DNA of 64,000 nucleotides from contig LOES01000164.1 of the NCBI GenBank assembly GCA_001515955.1, positions 1 to 64,000 on the forward strand, read 5' to 3'. Made by a program: the position numbers and the translations under genes. How positions within the stretch are numbered: the stretch's first letter is position 1; every line of letters starts with the position of its first letter. The DNA is from Clostridia bacterium BRH_c25. Lineage in GTDB: Bacteria > Bacillota_A > Clostridia > Lutisporales > Lutisporaceae. Below the pieces are notes generated by a model that worked only from the letters and a program-made list of their open reading frames with translations, did not search any database and was not told the origin of the DNA. Positions 63,011 to 64,000 of the stretch are shown here, piece after piece.

Positions 63011-63826
63011 TTAGAATCTTGGGAAACAGTTCAATGAAATGTCATACCACCTGCCATGCTCCGGATTGATGGCAATGCCGCCGGGACATAATGCTCTAAA
63101 CGCTTCGCAGAATGCTTCGACAACAGGTAAATATTCTTCGGGGGTTTTTTTCAGATCCATATGATGCGGGATTACAATTTTTGCACCTATGTCATTTGCA
63201 AAAGCTGCAATTTCTTCCGGAATGGGTCTGGTAAGCTGCAATATTGCCAAATCCGGCTTAACATCTTTCAGCATATTGAGTTGTTCTATACTTGGTGTAT
63301 TTCCATAAGTCAGAATTTTAAAATGCGGTGTTGTTATTATGTAATTTCTGTATTCTAAAGTACCGAACCAACCTAAAGGATACAGATCCTTATGCCGGTC
63401 ATAGAGAGGGTTATCCTTGAAGCTCGTAGCAGTCGTAATAAAAGGCTTTCTCATATTCTGGTGCCTGCCCATTAATGCTTTGATTTTCACCCAGCCGAAA
63501 TCCAATTCTGTGTTGTGGCATACCGGATACAGAAAGTGTGCGTTTCGGTTTAAGTATTTTGCTAAATCCATAGCGCTTAGATCTCCCACAATGACTTTTG
63601 ATTCAAATTTGTCCATCAGGTAACCTATATCTGTTACATGGTCCCAATGGGTATGTGACACGAGTATAATATCCGCACCTTCAATGATTTCCGCAGTTGC
63701 ATCCGTTCCCGGAGACAAGCCGATAAAGGGGTCGATGACAACTGTTTTATCACCGATTTTAATTTCAAAACAAGTTACGGTTATCCATCGAATGCTGATC
63801 AGGGGTGAAAAGGCTTCCTTTTTCAT
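63011..63826 (-). CDS. MBL-fold metal-dependent hydrolase (UlaG-like)
   Basis: Metallo-beta-lactamase-fold protein of 271 residues with the metal motif SHTHWDHVTD (H-x-H-x-D-H), VIDPFIG upstream and further His in ITTPHFK and VIPHHMD. The short-loop layout and the absence of an HxHxDH-to-H spacing typical of lactamases resemble UlaG-type lactonases or phosphodiesterases. Substrate unknown. It is first in the operon with the M20 peptidase and lies 35 bases after the expected sigma-54 start. Confidence 0.82.
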   Translation of the reverse strand: MKKEAFSPLISIRWITVTCFEIKIGDKTVVIDPFIGLSPGTDATAEIIEGADIILVSHTHWDHVTDIGYLMDKFESKVIVGDLSAMDLAKYLNRNAHFLYPVCHNTELDFGWVKIKALMGRHQNMRKPFITTATSFKDNPLYDRHKDLYPLGWFGTLEYRNYIITTPHFKILTYGNTPSIEQLNMLKDVKPDLAILQLTRPIPEEIAAFANDIGAKIVIPHHMDLKKTPEEYLPVVEAFCEAFRALCPGGIAINPEHGRWYDISLNCFPRF

Positions 63827-63871
63827 TTTACATCCTCCTTTATGTTTAAATAATACCTATAACATAAACAC

Positions 63872-63887
63872 AGCAAATTTCATGCCA
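63872..63887 (-). promoter_or_regulatory. Sigma-54 promoter of the MBL-M20 operon
   Basis: TGGCATGAAATTTGCT on the minus strand fits the -24/-12 consensus exactly, about 45 bases before the MBL-fold start. Confidence 0.85.
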
Positions 63888-63930
63888 TTCCATAAAGGTT
63901 TTTTCTGTGTCTGTTTACCTTTCTAATGAA

Positions 63931-63959
63931 TTGCATAGCTTGACCATATATACTATAAT
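63931..63959 (+). promoter_or_regulatory. SigA promoter of a divergent gene beyond the right edge
   Basis: TTGCAT, a 17-base spacer and perfect TATAAT (63954-63959) on the plus strand, followed by GGAGATGAGAAGG at the edge, perhaps a ribosome site. By analogy with the other operons the hidden gene may be the sigma-54 activator of this locus. Confidence 0.55.
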
Positions 63960-64000
63960 TTAATTATTCAAGCATCAATACTTTGGAGATGAGAAGGGAT

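Noticed and set aside
1..64000. CRISPR arrays, tRNA or rRNA genes, intact transposases
   Set aside because: No regularly spaced repeats, no cloverleaf with TTCGAATC-type arms and no transposase reading frame were seen.

Overview
The window comes from a low-GC, strictly anaerobic Firmicute of the class Clostridia or Tissierellia. This is inferred from A+T-rich intergenic DNA with consensus SigA promoters and strong AGGAGG ribosome sites, an archaeal-type AspRS with GatCA behind a T-box leader, a tungsten-type aldehyde ferredoxin oxidoreductase, several peptide importers, and sigma-54 enhancer-binding regulators. I could not pin the genus. All functions are read from sequence by eye; no search was run.

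Layout. (1) 1-2740: tRNA-dependent amidation operon (aspS-gatC-gatA, minus strand) behind a T-box whose specifier reads GAAC, overlapping Glu and Asn codons. (2) 2905-6144: a PadR/cupin pair, an ArsR regulator overlapping a tiny Cys-rich protein, a membrane-anchored PpiC foldase and an M23 peptidase remnant. (3) 5740-12758: a MacB/YknXYZ-like efflux system (adaptor, permease, lipoprotein, ATPase), a secreted DUF2680-like protein, a divergent OmpR-type two-component system and a 49-residue membrane protein. A 51-bp element repeated at 47/51 identity lies upstream of the adaptor gene and of the DUF2680 gene. (4) 12890-19896: mannose-family PTS with SIS, NagA-like and HAD enzymes, a GntR/UTRA regulator and a separate HPr; three TGTATATNCATT sites connect them.

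(5) 20073-30369: a guanidino-compound or amino-acid operon (livHMGF, binding protein, ureohydrolase, chemoreceptor, ornithine carbamoyltransferase, 37-residue ORF) behind a sigma-54 promoter and divergent from a RocR-like activator. (6) 31105-40353: AOR, MoaD-like protein, MFS transporter, Fe-alcohol dehydrogenase, SDR and GPH symporter behind a sigma-54 promoter, with an AcoR-like activator just upstream. (7) 40504-50870: an NtrC-type response regulator and a hybrid SBP-sensor kinase next to an Opp peptide importer plus Xaa-Pro peptidase, which has its own sigma-54 promoter. (8) 51163-54424: D-Ala-D-Ala carboxypeptidase, CCG-type protein, Ogt and a decayed ProC-like gene. (9) 54903-63887: malic enzyme, a second Opp importer, an M20 peptidase and an MBL-fold hydrolase behind two more sigma-54 promoters.

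The theme is substrate-specific import and catabolism under sigma-54. Five promoters fit the -24/-12 pattern with correct spacing, and three enhancer-binding activators sit beside three of the operons. I saw no tRNA, rRNA, CRISPR array or intact transposase. The strongest candidates for something not yet described are the two-box efflux regulon with its accessory small proteins, the AOR/ADH/SDR/dual-transporter cluster, and the import operon that carries its own chemoreceptor with a C-terminal Cache-like sensor.
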